In this document: in pieces, positions 46,560-59,397 of the stretch
How the letters are laid out: every line of letters starts with the position of its first letter
How positions within the stretch are numbered: position 1 is the stretch's first letter
Assembly: GCA_038503035.1 (NCBI GenBank)
Contig: JAVSML010024317.1
Span: 62,001 to 126,000, forward strand
Direction of reading: 5' to 3'
From: Crocodylus rhombifer
Taxonomy: Eukaryota; Chordata; Crocodylia; Crocodylidae
DNA length: 64,000 nucleotides
Translations under genes and position numbers: made by a program
The notes under the pieces: model-generated
What the model was told of the DNA's origin: nothing
Seen by the model: the letters and a program-made list of their open reading frames with translations, nothing else
The model's database searches: none

Positions 46560-47555
46560 TGTAACTGGAACTGGAAAAGCAGGAGGAGGAGAAGCAGGGC
46601 ACAGGCCCCCTGCTCCATTTCGATGCGGCAGCCCTCCCTTGCCATTAGTTGCCCTCTAAGGCAGTGCCCAGGGCTTGTGCCCCTCTCACCTGCTGCCGTA
46701 TCATGGCTGCTTGATGCATGTTTTTACATTCCAGCTCACCTGTTGCTTCCATGCTTTAACCCTAGTAAAGTCTAAGTTAGTAATTCAGAGTGGTGGGTAG
46801 GCTAACACATTCAGGGGTTTGTACAGAAGTGCAGGAGGTATCATCCTGTAACTTTTATGCTTTACACAACGTGCTACAAGTTACAGCATGCTTGAACATA
46901 ACAGCCATTCGGTGCTGGGTGGGGGCTTGGAGCCTTCCTGCACTGGCCAAGGCCAGGCAGTAGGGGGTGCTGTTGCATGCATCCCAGCATGCTCTGCAGG
47001 CCCAGGGGCTGCTGGAGACTGCCAAGAGCAGCTGAAGGGGCTATCCATAGTCAAGCAGCCTGCCTGCCCAGAGCCACTGCAGCTGGTCCCATGTCTGGCC
47101 TGCCAGTACAAGCTTCTTATCCTAGCCCTGCCTCCTCCCTCCAGGCAGCTGAAAGCCACAGCTTGGCTGGGGGCAGGATGGGGTGACGATATGTCTCCCT
47201 GCAGTGCCCCTGGGACTGGGGGAGCCCACAGCCTGGCTGAGTGCTCTGTGGATGGGGGGTGGGGAAGGAAGAGGGGTCTCTCCCTCTCTCTGCTTGCTTC
47301 CTCAGGACCGGGGAAGCAATCACCCTGGCTGGGCATGTTGTGGGGGAGGAGGGGATTTTTCCCCCCTGCTTGCCTCCCCCTCACTGCATGCCATGGCTCC
47401 CCCGCTCTCCTGCTTCACCAGGCTGTGGCTGTCAGCCGGCTGTGGCTGTCAGCTGGCTGGAGGGAGGAGGTGGGGATGGGATGAGAGGGTGTCACCGGTA
47501 GCCTGCGGGCAAGGCTGGCCTGGTGCTCGGGGAGGTGGAGTAGGTAAGCACCGTA
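46560..47555. repeat. GC-rich repeat island
   Basis: About 1 kb of GC-rich sequence with long overlapping ORFs on both strands (up to 198 residues) but no domain. A block near 47131-47165 (CTCCCTCCAGGCAGCTGAAA then GCCACAGCTTGG) is repeated inverted at about 47421-47468. A 17-bp tandem doublet, GGCTGTGGCTGTCAGC plus C or T, lies at 47421-47454. It is directly followed by a hAT MITE. Confidence 0.45.
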
Positions 47556-47802
47556 CCCTAGAGCAGCAGTTTTCAACCTTTTGCACCTTATATCCCACCA
47601 ACCATTTTGTCAAAAAAAACCCCAGTCCTACCATGATAAAAATAATGCCCCGCTTTTCCCAAGAAGTGTATTTTTATGTTTACTTGCATTTTAGTATTAT
47701 ATTAATCATGAATGGAAATTTTCAAATGAGTTGAAGTTCCACCTACATGACCTTTGCGTCCCACCAGTGGGATGCATCTGGTTGAGAAATACTGCCTTAG
47801 AG
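47556..47802 (+). mobile_element. hAT-type MITE with target duplication
   Basis: The element is 47564-47794 (231 bp), opening CAGCAGTTTTCAACC and closing GGTTGAGAAATACTG. Flanking octamers CCCTAGAG (47556-47563) and CCTTAGAG (47795-47802) match at 7 of 8. The interior phrase CCCACCAGTGGGATGCATC near the right end is common in this class. Confidence 0.85.
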
Positions 47803-50500
47803 CACTTTCATCTGATAGCTCATCAGATGAGTGTGAACTTTTGTGCCATCAGCCATTTTAAAAGTGCTCTGCAGCCGTGAATGTTTGTTACAGTACAGCT
47901 GTAGAGCACTGCACAAAAAAACTGTAACCTCTATATGCACCCCAGGTTTCTTTTATTTTCTTACTACATCTTTTCTTTGCTGTGGGGTTTTCCATTCCTG
48001 AGTTGGTCTGTAATGCCATCTTCAAGGCCTTCTTTTAAACAAACTGTTTTCAACTGTAATCTTCCCCTTAAAGAATCGTTTACAAATCCCACATACATTT
48101 TTGAGCGATATGCCACATGTTCATGCTTCTTTCTGTTCATTCCTCCTTTCAGTCTCATGTCAGCTAAATATTTAGTTCTGCATCTCATTGTTGACTCTTT
48201 TCACATAGTATGGTGCACATGGATTATTAACTATCCTTCTACTTAAAAAGACTAATGAGCTGTAGAGTCTTGGTTTTCTAATTCTTAATAAGATACTAGG
48301 CCACATCATGCTCTCCCTGCTAAAGGAAAGAGGCTGAAGAAGGAAGATAATTACAAAAAAAATTACAAAATAACTATTAAAGAAGCCTGTATTTCTTTTG
48401 ACTTAGCAGATTGAATATCTAATTATTGTATAATTGAATATTAATTAGTTGTTACTTGATTTAATTGCTTCCCGGAGAACAGGCTAAGAGTTGAATTTTC
48501 CATATAGAATAGATTTTTTTTTTAATTATATCATTGGTATGATGTAGGTATATTAATTACTGCTAGTTGTTTGGTTTCCATTTCCATTTGTGGTTTTTGC
48601 CAGCTAATTTTGAGAGGAAAAATGCAGTAAGTAACAGTTACTATTAAGGTTCACTGAGTAGAATTTTAAGTGCCAAAACCTATAAGTAAGCATTTTATTA
48701 TTCTGTGGAAGAAAATTCCATTTAGGTCAGAGCTAATGAAATTTATTTACTTTGATACTGAACTGTAATTATACTTTCATGTAATGAGCTATTTTTTAAT
48801 TTACTGCAAATGCCAGATTATTACAAGTATAATTGTTGGCAGTCCTAGAGCTAACATGGATGGTGGTAGCGGTAAAGTTGACTCATTCTCAGTCTAATGA
48901 GATGCTGTGCACTTGCAGAAATATGAATTTGCAGAACTTCAGACATTAAGAAGACATGCCAGGTGTACTAGATGCAGTAAGTGAGCAGTTTCCCTCTAAG
49001 TTGGCAGCTACAAAAATGAGGTTATTAGACAAGTGTTGCTCATGCATTTTTGTAAAAGATAGGACATCTTTTAAATAGAATTTTCTATGGACTCCATTTG
49101 TTTATTATCTTTTTCTTGTATGCTGACAATCTTTACAGAGCTTGCTGCTATAATACTTTGAATATATTGAGAAATGGAGGAATATATTGGGACATTTTGG
49201 CTTAAGTTCTACTGACAGTCTTCAGGTTTGTTGCTTTTTTAATTTGCACCAATAACTAATCATATTATTTGTCCAAAATAGTGTGTGTTACAGCCCAAAC
49301 ATAACATTGATGCTTGAAACCACTTGCGATTCTGTGTCATAGAAAACTACAGTTAGTACCTAATGGTAGTAATGCAGGAAAGCACTGGTGGAGAATTTAT
49401 TAATTCATGACCTGCTTTCTTAGTCACTAAGTACTGAAACTCATCTGGTGATATCACCCAGTACATACGAAGTTAATTGAATGCGTCTAAATGGCACTTT
49501 GCTGGCATTGGTTAGCTGTTTTCTTCCAGAAAGACTACCCATGCCAAAGCCATCATTTTTAGATGGTTTTGTTCTTAAAAAAAATTGAAGGATTGTAAGT
49601 GCTTAAGAATTAGGTGGAAATGACTTTTTTGGGTATTGTTTTTAATGAAGTGTTATATTATGTATTAAAGAATGAAGGGGTGTCAGTGTGTTGCTTTTGA
49701 TGGGGTGACCATCAATGCATGTTCTCTTTATTGTGTGTATCCTGGCTGATAGATGACAATAGCACCTGAACAGTAAAGCCTTTTTGGCAGGAGAATGGAG
49801 GAACTGGGGAGTATTTAGTACGAGGAGATTAAAGAGTAGCTGCTTTTCTCTACAGGCTTGCAGAAATTCCACCATAATTTTCCTCGCTTAATTGTTTCTG
49901 GTTTGTATGGAATACTGTCATTGTCAGTATATTACTATTGTCCTGAGTAGTAGGTGAAAGTATTGCTTTCAAATATTTTTCTGGGCTCTTCAGGGGGGCA
50001 GCCTTAGAGACATGTCTAAAGTTTTGAGAGAGAGAAAAACTATGGGGGAATTGCACTTCATTGGTGTGCCCTGCAGTTATTTTGTAACAATGCTTATAAT
50101 GTCCAAGGCTGCTTTTACTTCTACTTGAAAAATTAAATCAACCCTATGAGTAATTGGTTCTTTTTTGCCTGTAAACAGTAGAATTCACACCATTAAGCTT
50201 TTGTGCCTGTGGGAAGGAAAATGTATCCCACTAATCATGAGCAAATGAATTGTTCCTTAACGTATCCATCTTATATCCTGATACTGTTGTGATGGGTTCT
50301 AATTCCATTGACTGTTTGGTAATGTCATATAGGGTAAAATTAGTCTTACAGGCTTATGTACTTGTACCTCATCTGACTATTACTTTCTGATATCGTGTAT
50401 TGACTTTATGACTGCCCCAAAACTCTGAAAACTAGTTTTTTCTAACCAAGTCCAAGATCCAATTTTTGTTTGTTTGTTTTTATTATGTTAGGCTCTCATG
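47803..50500. other. Non-coding; repeat tail at left, otherwise nothing seen
   Basis: The first about 130 bp (GAGCACTTTCATCTGATAGC through a CTATATGCACCCC end) looks like part of the MITE class seen at 35646. The rest is AT-rich with no recognisable exon. Confidence 0.45.
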
Positions 50501-50528
50501 GCAGTGACAGTGTAAGGCACAATATTAA

Positions 50529-50542
50529 CCCCCCCCCCCCCC
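50529..50542 (+). repeat. C14 homopolymer
   Basis: Fourteen consecutive C. Its length is likely to be unreliable in a draft assembly. Confidence 0.9.
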
Positions 50543-50729
50543 AAATAACCCCAAACAAGCACTTGAATAAAGGTCCAATTACAAAGTGATCATGGTACAT
50601 GTGCGGCCCTCATATCTTAAGAACAAATGTCTATCCAAAGTTAATTAAAGTCACAATCAAAATAAACAGCAACAAAGTAAAATGACTATACAAATGGGTC
50701 TTACAAGTAAATGGGTCTTATGCTTCAGG

Positions 50730-50890
50730 GATATATTTGGTAACCGTCTTGGTCTGAGGCAAAAATAAATACAAACTCTAGAACTCTTGGTTTCAGAGAT
50801 TATATCCTTTATTAGACCGACTAAGATCTTTTGGTCTCATGCTGGGATTTGAAGTATGACAGATTTGGGCTCTGGCTAATTACCAAGAAG
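50730..50890 (+). repeat. Dispersed repeat, 'GTCTGAGGCA...CCTTTATTAGACC' type
   Basis: The order CGTCTTGGTCTGAGGCA, CTAGAACTCTTGGTTTC, TATCCTTTATTAGACCGACT is that of a repeat I recognise as common in sauropsid genomes. I am not certain of its class. Confidence 0.45.
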
Positions 50891-51131
50891 AATACTTTTC
50901 ACGGGCAGACATCTATGATAAAGTTTAAAGCAGGAACGCAATCAAAAGCATCTCAGCTGCCTCCATGGTTTAACAGACAAATTAGCCACTGAGCTAACTT
51001 AAATCGCCACACCACTTCTGGCTTTAAAGTTTATAATTTTGGCAGTTGAAACTGGCTGGATACAAACAGGAAGCTGGAGCTTTCAACACTTGTTGCTGTT
51101 TATTTTAGGGCAAATGAAGGAGATAGAATAG

Positions 51132-51275
51132 AGGTTCCCAAACTTTTTCTTATTGTGTACCTCATTCCAGATTTACCAGCTGCCCGCGTATCCCTGCCAG
51201 CATACGTTTTTATATTTTAACCCCTAAAATCTACTTTTGGCATCAGCATTATCTCAATGCTTTGTTGGGCTTCGA
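51132..51275 (+). mobile_element. hAT-like MITE fragment
   Basis: Starts GAGGTTCCCAAACTTTTTC, then TGTGTACCTCATTCCAG and a CTGCCCGCGTATCCCTG block. This resembles the left end of MITEs opening 'CAGTGGTTCCCAAACTTTTT'. No right terminus was found. Confidence 0.45.
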
Positions 51276-54200
51276 AATTACAGTCCAGTTTAGAACATTT
51301 GGTGCAATACTTGAGGTGGCTTTATTTATGGTCCAATTACAAAGAGAGATGAGGGAGGGGGAGGAAAGAATAGCAGTATATAGATGGCTGAGGAAATAAC
51401 AAATAATCTACTTTATCTGGAAAAAAAATGCTAACTTGCACAAGAGCTCCCTCCATCTATACACTCCAGGGAAGCACTACTTACAGCATCATCTTTGTTT
51501 CATCTATGTCTTTTTTTCCAGTCAGCTGCAAAATATCCTCTTATTATCTCTACAGTATGCTTTTAATTGAAGTGAATAAAACTGCTATTATGAACCACCC
51601 ATATTATTAACGAAAGAAGAAAACAGGCAAATACCTGGTTTGTTATTATAGCCCTGCTATAGCCAATGGAAAATGATGATTTACATTTGTTAAGGATCTT
51701 CCACTACACCTTTTAAAATGAGATTTATTTATACAACTGGGTAGAAAGGAAAAGCCTTTGTCATTAGAGTTGATTTCACGTGCTTCGTCCAGTCCTTCTC
51801 CATTTCCATTACCATATTTTCTGTAAAAAGACACTCTCAAAAAGATAAAATTTCAGGAGAACATGTTTTTAATATAATTTAATCTAATTATGGTCATGTT
51901 TGAATTAAAATGATTTCAGTCATCTTTTATAATGAAACCTCAGTTTATAAGATGCACATTTAATTTTAGACTTTCATTTTTGGAGAACCTACTGCATTGT
52001 GTATGCTAGAAAATCTATTAGTAGTGACAACTTCATTGATTAAATTGACTTGAATTGGATTCACAGTACAAGCACCAACTTCTGCATGGTGTACTTCTGG
52101 CTCTTAAATTCTGATAGACTGCCATGACAGAATTTATTGACGTGTAGTATGAAGCTGGTTGGCTTGCCCTACAAGAGCTAAGGACCTTGTGATTATGACT
52201 TAGTGTCATGGGGCGGTGCGTTGCAGGTGTGATGCTCAGTACAACATAAACTGTGTTCATCCTCATAAATTGAATGAGGTTTTGAGCTGGTCCCATTTTT
52301 ATATAACCAGATTATTTAGGTCCATACTGCATCCCTCTGCCTCTCAGTGGATCCTAGTCTATGTTGGAGAGAGAGCTACAGGAGTATAAATTACTACTTC
52401 TCTGCTTCAAAGAAACACATAGGACTTCTCAGATTTCTTTTGGTCTCCTTTACCTCAAGATCAACTTGGAAGGAGCCATCTGAAAAAGTTATTAATGTAA
52501 CAGTGGATAGGTGAATGAGGCACAAGCCCTGGGCACTGTTTGGGGGCTGGATGATCTGTGTCTCCCACCCTTGTGGCACCCTGTACCTTCTCTGCAGTGG
52601 CTCCAGCTCTAGCAATAGGGTGTGCAGAACGTTAGCAGTTTGTCGGGAGGTGCATGTCAGGGTTTTGTTTTGTTTTGTGCCATCAAAAATTGGTCTTCAA
52701 ATGGCTATTCATTACATGAGTCAGCAGGGTTTTTTTTTAAAAAAAGGTAAAATATCTCCACAATACTTAAGAAGATGCAATATCTTCCCATAGCAGTGAA
52801 CCTCCAATTGCTGTTTCTGTACCACCACCACCTCCCAGGACCAGAACTGGCCAATTATAGCTCTGACAAAGTACTCAGGGGAGAGGTAATGGGGGCCTCT
52901 GAAGGTTCAATTTTCTATAATTTTTCTTTGCCTGGAAGGCAGCTGTGCAACTCAGTTGGCAGAGCCATTGGCTGTGGACTGGAAGGACCTGAGGGTGGTG
53001 GGTTTCCATTCATTGTTCCCATTTCCAGGACAACCCTGAGCCCCACCGAGCCTCCTATTTAGTAAGTACCAGGAGCTACCTGGGGGTAAAAGGCAGCTGG
53101 AGCGCGGTGCTGATCACATCACCTCCTTCTTGTGCTGAGGTTGAAGAAACAAGGGCCTGCCTGAATGGCCTGTAAACAGGACACCTTTACTTAACACAAG
53201 TAACAATATCACAGTGAGAGCAATGTGAGTGAATGTCTGGAAGTTGTGTCCTTTTACTAAGTAGGCAAAAGAAAAAAATGCATACTGCAAGGGTTATTTC
53301 CTACTTTCCAAACTGGTATGCTGTTTGTATGGAGCCCACAATAACTAGCTTTCCCTTCTGAAAACTACAGTTATGTTGAGCACGTATAGTGTCAGGATTT
53401 TTAAATGCAGGATTTAACGGGGACTTTAGAAGAATGAAAAAGGTTTCTTTGTACTGGAAATGTGCTTAGGTCTCTACTGAGTCCCAAAGTATGAAACCAA
53501 CCCTTTAAATATGTGACAGCAAACTCTATATTATAGGATCCCAAGCAAAAGTGCTTGAAAAATAATGAGACTCATCTCATGTGTTAATATAAAATTGCAC
53601 TTTAAGGATTCAATATTACTAATGTAAGTAACAAAGAGTATTTATCACATGGGGATTGAGGACAGTGAGAAATGAATAGCACATGCCATTTAATTATTTG
53701 CACTTGGAAGATGCAACAGTCAGTATGATTCTTTGTTTTCTTTTGCATAAGGCACTTTAGGTTCATCTCTTTATTTTAATTTTAGCTTTAAGTTGTGTTT
53801 CTCTCTTACTGAATATAATAATGTAAAACAAGTAAGGAATTGCTGTTATTTAAATGTAATGTCTGTATAATGCCTAGTATTTCCCCTCTGAAGGTATAAA
53901 CTAGCTTATTTATGGTTTCCCATCTTTAACTTATTTGATATTTAGCTTGTTTTGCACCCTAAATGTGCTACTTAGTCTACAGTGGTGATTGAAAGGAAAT
54001 TAAGAGCTAAGAACGTCTTATTACTCTATATATGTTTTATATAGCTAGCAAAAGCAATACAGTTTAGCATTTTATGGAAAGTTAGTGGAGTTGACTCCCA
54101 GTTTTTTTCTGTATGCTCTTTCCTTCTTTCTTTCCTATATAGTTGTGAAAGTATGGGTGTTTATTATTATTGTTTATATTCCACTAACAACCATAAAGCT

Positions 54201-54513
54201 GCTAGATAATGTCTACCCACAGGAATGCCCTGACCTAATGCCTACACACTAAATAAGAAGAGTTAAGGATGTAGGCTTTGATCCTTATCCCTCCCTTCTG
54301 AGAGCCAAAAGGCTGAAGTGGTGTAAAATGTTTTAAAAGTCTGTATTTAGGCTTAGACAGAGTCCTGAGGCAGGTGCCAGAGCTGAAAGACATCCCAACC
54401 TCAACGTCACCATTAATAAAGGGTTGTACAGAGGTGCTTAAGCCTGTACTACTCTAGAGAGTTCAGCAGCACTGTCACGCACAGGGCAGCTAACAGAGGC
54501 AGGGATAACTTAT
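51276..54513. other. Non-coding, no recognisable feature
   Basis: AT-rich. A weak copy of an old TTATTATTG-type repeat may lie at 54158-54230. Short ORFs lack splice context or domains. Confidence 0.45.
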
Positions 54514-54555
54514 AACTTAACTTATAGAGCTTTTAACTTAACTTATAGAGCTTTT
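54514..54555 (+). repeat. 21-bp tandem duplication
   Basis: AACTTAACTTATAGAGCTTT plus T occurs twice, perfectly, end to end. Confidence 0.95.
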
Positions 54556-54656
54556 AACATTAGACCAGAGCCATTCTAACCTTTGGAGCATCTCAAGATT
54601 AGGTGGGCACATGGGCTGTAAATTCTCTGACATAACACACAATGTTATACTTCCAT

Positions 54657-54995
54657 AATAGTTAGGCGCTGAAAGGGATCTTACAGATCATTGAGCCCAG
54701 CCCCCCTGCACTTGGGCAGGAAAGACCCTCTGGAATCAGATGACCCCAGCAAGTTGGATGTCAAGATGCTTTTTGAAGATCGCCAGGGTGGATTACTGTA
54801 TGACCTCTGTGGGGAGCCTGTTCCAAACCCTTGGTACTCAACTTGTAAAGAAGTTTTTTCTTATATCTAGTCCAAAGTGATCCTCAATCAACTTGTGCCC
54901 ATTATTTCCTGTCCTCTCCTGGGGGGTCTTGGTGAACAGATGCTCCCCCAGGTCTTGATGTATGCCCTTGATATAGCCTTCAAACTATGTCCATC
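54657..54995 (-). mobile_element. CR1-type LINE 3' end (old)
   Basis: On plus the order is ATAGTTAGGCGCTGAAAGGG, GATCATTGAGCCCAGCCCCC, CTGTGGGGAGCCTGTTCCAA, TTGTGCCCATTATTTCCTGT, GGTGAACAGATGCTCCCCCA. This is the antisense 3' portion of CR1 ORF2 and UTR. It is about 330 bp, decayed, and from another subfamily than 36352. Confidence 0.88.
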
Positions 54996-56680
54996 CTCTG
55001 GTGTTTTTAGAGAGGTTGCTTAGCATTTGCAGATGATGCAAAATATGGGAGTAGTAACTTTCTAGCTTACATAGCAGTGGGGAAGGGGTGGTTTTGGGGA
55101 ATGTTTGAAATATTAACAAGAGCCATTAAGTATGCTGTGTTCTTCCTGAAACTGCAAACTTCAAGTTAACTTGAAGCCGTGGACTTGAGAGATGCAAATA
55201 CATTTCATTCTAATAAAGTGCTCTGGGTGTTAACTCTGAACTCTGATGTCTCTTTGGATGTCAGTACTCCTTGTGCTTACTATTCATTTTAGCAGATAGG
55301 AATTACTGATAACATGGGAGATGGGGTGAAATGCAGAGGAATTTACTAAAAGAAAGAGGACTTGAGGAAGAGAGGAGAGATGCCAAGACAAGGAAGAATT
55401 AATAACTTAAGAATTAATAACAGATGGATGAGAAACAACCTTAGCAAATGATCTTTTCCTAATGACTTATTTTGAAGATTGATAAATTACTGAATAATTA
55501 GTTTAAAAATCAGAAAATACCTGTTAAATGATAACTGTATTTATGACTTGGAGGCCATATATCATCCTTGTCAGCCTCTTCTTGATGCCATTGGCTGTTC
55601 TTCTGTGGGTTAAGGTTATTATAAAATTCAAAATGGCTGTTCGGTCCCAGTGACCATAATTAATTTGGACTTCATGGTTCTCCACAGAATGAATTTGGCT
55701 CTCCTAGAAAAATATGCCGAACGTGTGAACAGATCATTAAAATTAAACCATTAAATCTTAATAAACATTTCATTAATATGTAATACTTTGACATGTTTTT
55801 GTAAATGCATATGTGCTATACCTGGTTAAATACACAGTCTGTTTAACTGACTAGTTCTTATTTATGTGCCAAAGACGTAGGTAATCTATGACTTGCATGC
55901 CAAAAGTAGCCCATAAAGTTTAGAAAGTATTATTGTGCATCTCCAAAGAAATAATATTTCATGGATTGTCTGGGGTAGTCTTCTAAAGCAGATAATGTTC
56001 TTTTCTATTCTTTCAGTGGTGCATGTTTTACATACTCAAGGAAGACTTATTTAATATTCATGAGCTTATGAATAGGATTTTCAGAGAGACAGAAGAACAG
56101 TTACTTGCACTTGCTCATTTTTCCTGATTTATTTTAGATGCACTAGAAACTTTCAGAAAGTTCTTTTGGCACTTTATCTGTAATTTCTGAAAATGTATTT
56201 TCTTTAATATATTTTCCTTTGATTTGTAAATAGTGTTTTACTATGCTCTTTAGTCGCTGCTGTTGGATTTTTGAGCTTTTGATTTTGTTTGTTTCTTCCT
56301 TTTGTATTATCATTGGGCTGGATGACTGCTTGTATAGAGCATTTTCATTTGCAGGACTTGCAGAAGGAGAAATGTTTGCTTTTATTTCTGTAATAGCAGT
56401 GAATTTCTAACCTTAAAAGACTTCCCTGTCATATTTGTGTAACAGTTTGAAGATCTTCTGTCAGATATTCTATTTGAACTATTTGACCATATCTTTAGCA
56501 GTTGATTTTTTTCCCTTGCTGCTGCTTTCAGTAAGATCATCTAGTCCTTGTTGCGATCACCTACCTCTGTTGTTAATCAGTTTCTATTCTTCATTAACAC
56601 ACATTAAAGATAAACCTTTACAACTAATCAATGAGGTGTTACAGGTACTTCAGGCACTTCCCTACTTCTTGGTCTCCTGG
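54996..56680. other. Non-coding, no recognisable feature
   Basis: AT-rich; nothing recognisable. Confidence 0.5.
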
Positions 56681-57350
56681 CCAGTTTTGAGGGGAGTTGG
56701 TGTGCTCTGTGGGCCAGATGAGTGACATGGGGCTGGTGTGTGAGCTAGATCCTGTGTGTGGGGTCAGTCTGCTGGTACAATTTGGTGTGTTGGTTTGGCT
56801 GCATGCACAAGATCTGGCTATGTGAGCCAGCCTTATCTCATGAGCTGGATGCAGCTGTAGAGTGGCATTGGGCCATGAATCTTATGTGATGACAGACCAT
56901 GAATCCTAGCCTGCAGGGCTTCCTATGGGTTCATAAGTTTGGTATCATGGGATTCAAATTAATGCTGCTACTTCTCCCCTGCTGCCGAATTGCTGGACCC
57001 ATGAGTCAGAAGACATGGCTCTGTGGGCTAGTGGTTGAGCACCTTTGCTCTAGAAGACTGGTGGTCCTGGTTTTAGCCCCATGGGAAAAATAATAGCATG
57101 GGGCCAGTCCATGGGCCTGTGCCACCCTCATGTGCCAGGACTGGGACCCTGCCTCCACCTGGTTGTTATCTGCAAGCTCTGTGCCACCTCTGCCTTTCTG
57201 GGATTGTGCTCTGTGGGCTACCCGCTACACCTGCCCAACCAGGCTTGGGCTCTGGGGCACCATGTTGCCTTTCTGGCCCCCTTGCACCAGGATTAGCCCC
57301 CACATTGTCCTGGGTGCTCGATCCAGTATGCAGGACTAGATGACACAGGG
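56681..57350. repeat. GC-rich dispersed repeat, 'GGGCCAGATGAGTG' type
   Basis: Contains CTGTGGGCCAGATGAGTGAC, several TGTGAGCCAG/ATGAGCTGG units, then a GC-rich part with CCAGGACTGGG. Shares this vocabulary with 39020-39345. ORFs inside overlap in three frames and are shadows. Confidence 0.35.
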
Positions 57351-59010
57351 CTGGGGAGCCAGATCTAGGATAAGCAGTGAGATCAACCATACAAAAGACT
57401 GCCAGGTACATGAAGTGAAACAAATGGGGAAAAATAGAGAAAGTATTTATCTCTTCTTTTTGGTGACAGTGATTGTAGGTATTACTTGTTACAACAGCTG
57501 TTGAAAAAATGTTTACATTGATTGTGTTTCTTTAAACCTGTGCCACTTGATGGTACACATAACTTGACAAGCATATAACATACACAGACCATGACTTTTA
57601 AAATACCAGCCCTTTCAGACTGCAGTAATTATTTGATTTGATTCAGTCTCCATGGTGTGAACCACCTTTGCAGTTTTCTTTTTAATTTTTATATTTCTCA
57701 TGCTGATGTATGCTACAAAGTTGTCAAGCTTTGGCATTAGGCTAATAGCAAATGACAAGATTCACTGCCACTAACCAAGATCTGTAACAAAATTTTCTGG
57801 TAATGATGAATGCTATGAAAAAAGTAGTAGTAAAAAGCACACTATGGCAGGAGTATATTTTCCCCTCCATATATCCATTCTATTTTGATAATTCATTTTT
57901 ATGGCATCCCCAAGACAATAACTTGGGTTTATAGCCATTTGCAGTATAGCATTTTATGATGGCAGATATATTCATTTCTTAACCAGCTAGAAAATAAGCA
58001 GAACTTTCTCACTTCTTTTACCCCTCCTCTTATAATTTGGATTCTTTCTTTTTTCCTTGGCAGTGGTTTTTAATCCAGAAATGCTGTACTCGTTCTCTGT
58101 ACTATTTTATTTGCTTTGTGTCCCCTCTGTACTGTCTGTATTTTGCTCTTTTTTCTTGCTGTTTAAATAATGCGTTGTTGGTGCACTTGCTGGTACTAGG
58201 CTATCAGTTGTTTGAGGAACAGTGCTCTAATTCCATAGCTTTCTGGCATCTGGACAAAGAACTGAAAAAGTAGCTTGTCAGCAGTGCCTCATTAGGGTCT
58301 TACTTGATCACTCATATATCACTATATCATGGCTTTGACTTGAAAATGTAGTTGGATTAAGCAAAGGACTCAATTAAAATAACAAAAATGAAAATAGTTC
58401 TTTCCTTTTATGAAGTCTAAAATAAACACTAAATATACAACAATAAGAACAGAAGGTTAAGAACCAAAAGAGAGTTAGCATATGCTAACCAGGCATGTAA
58501 TGCTGAAGACTCTTTCTAAAATAGTTGCCTGAATATTCTCCCTACTTTATTTTAGAGTTATCTTTTAGTGTATTTTCAGTTGCAGAAAAATTTAGATAAA
58601 GAAGCCTTCAAAACCCCCAAATTAACAAACTTCACAATTCATTTTTAATTACCTTGTTAGTTGCATTGCACACATTAATTAGACTACAAGAAAGCTAATC
58701 TGCAGAAGCAAAATTTATTATTTTTGGTAGCTTCTTATTTCAGTTGAAGAACTTTAAGGTTGCTGCTGTTTCTGTTGTTTATAATACATTTCAGAGGAAA
58801 ATCATTTCTGAGATGGATCTGCATCAAAATAGTTTGCTGTACGGCAACTATCAGAGCAAAATTCCCAGTGGTTTTCATCATGCTCTGTATATTTCTGAAT
58901 AAAGTAATATAATTTACACAGTCTAGACATAGGCTGCTATCTCATTCTTTCCAGAGAAAAGTACAGATCTACAATTTATATTAAACAATAAATTATTTAG
59001 TGTTTATATT
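57351..59010. other. Non-coding, no recognisable feature
   Basis: AT-rich; the 78-residue ORF at 58037-58273 has no recognisable domain or splice context. Confidence 0.5.
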
Positions 59011-59014
59011 TGTC

Positions 59015-59040
59015 ATACTGGGTGCATCTACATGTGCAAT
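59015..59040 (+). repeat. Isolated MITE terminus
   Basis: CATACTGGGTGCATCTACATG repeats the left end of the element at 24581 with the same CATACT before it. No partner terminus follows. Confidence 0.5.
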
Positions 59041-59397
59041 TCAAAGAATAAACTCAAACACCTTTTGAACAGTCTTAGATGATCAATACATAAATCATTC
59101 TTCCTTGTAATTTATAGTCCTCCCAGCTAATTCTAGTTTTCCCTACTGTATTCATTGAATGGTGAGCAAGTGTATTTCTTTTATGCCTTGATTATTTTTC
59201 CCTTCATAGTTATTCTCCTGAAAACAATGCCAGATTGTTCTTCTTCCTGGAAAAATGGAATGTCATTCTCCAGAAACAGTATTGTTGTTAGTGACACTAA
59301 GTCTTTGGCTTGGATTCAGTCCTGACTTCTTTCTGTAGTAATGTTCTCTTCCCATCTGCATTGCACTTGCCTTCATCAGTTGTAAACTGTGAGAGTC

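Noticed and set aside
46881..47734. 198-, 183- and 167-residue ORFs
   Set aside because: Overlapping on both strands in a GC-rich repeat, one running on into a hAT MITE.
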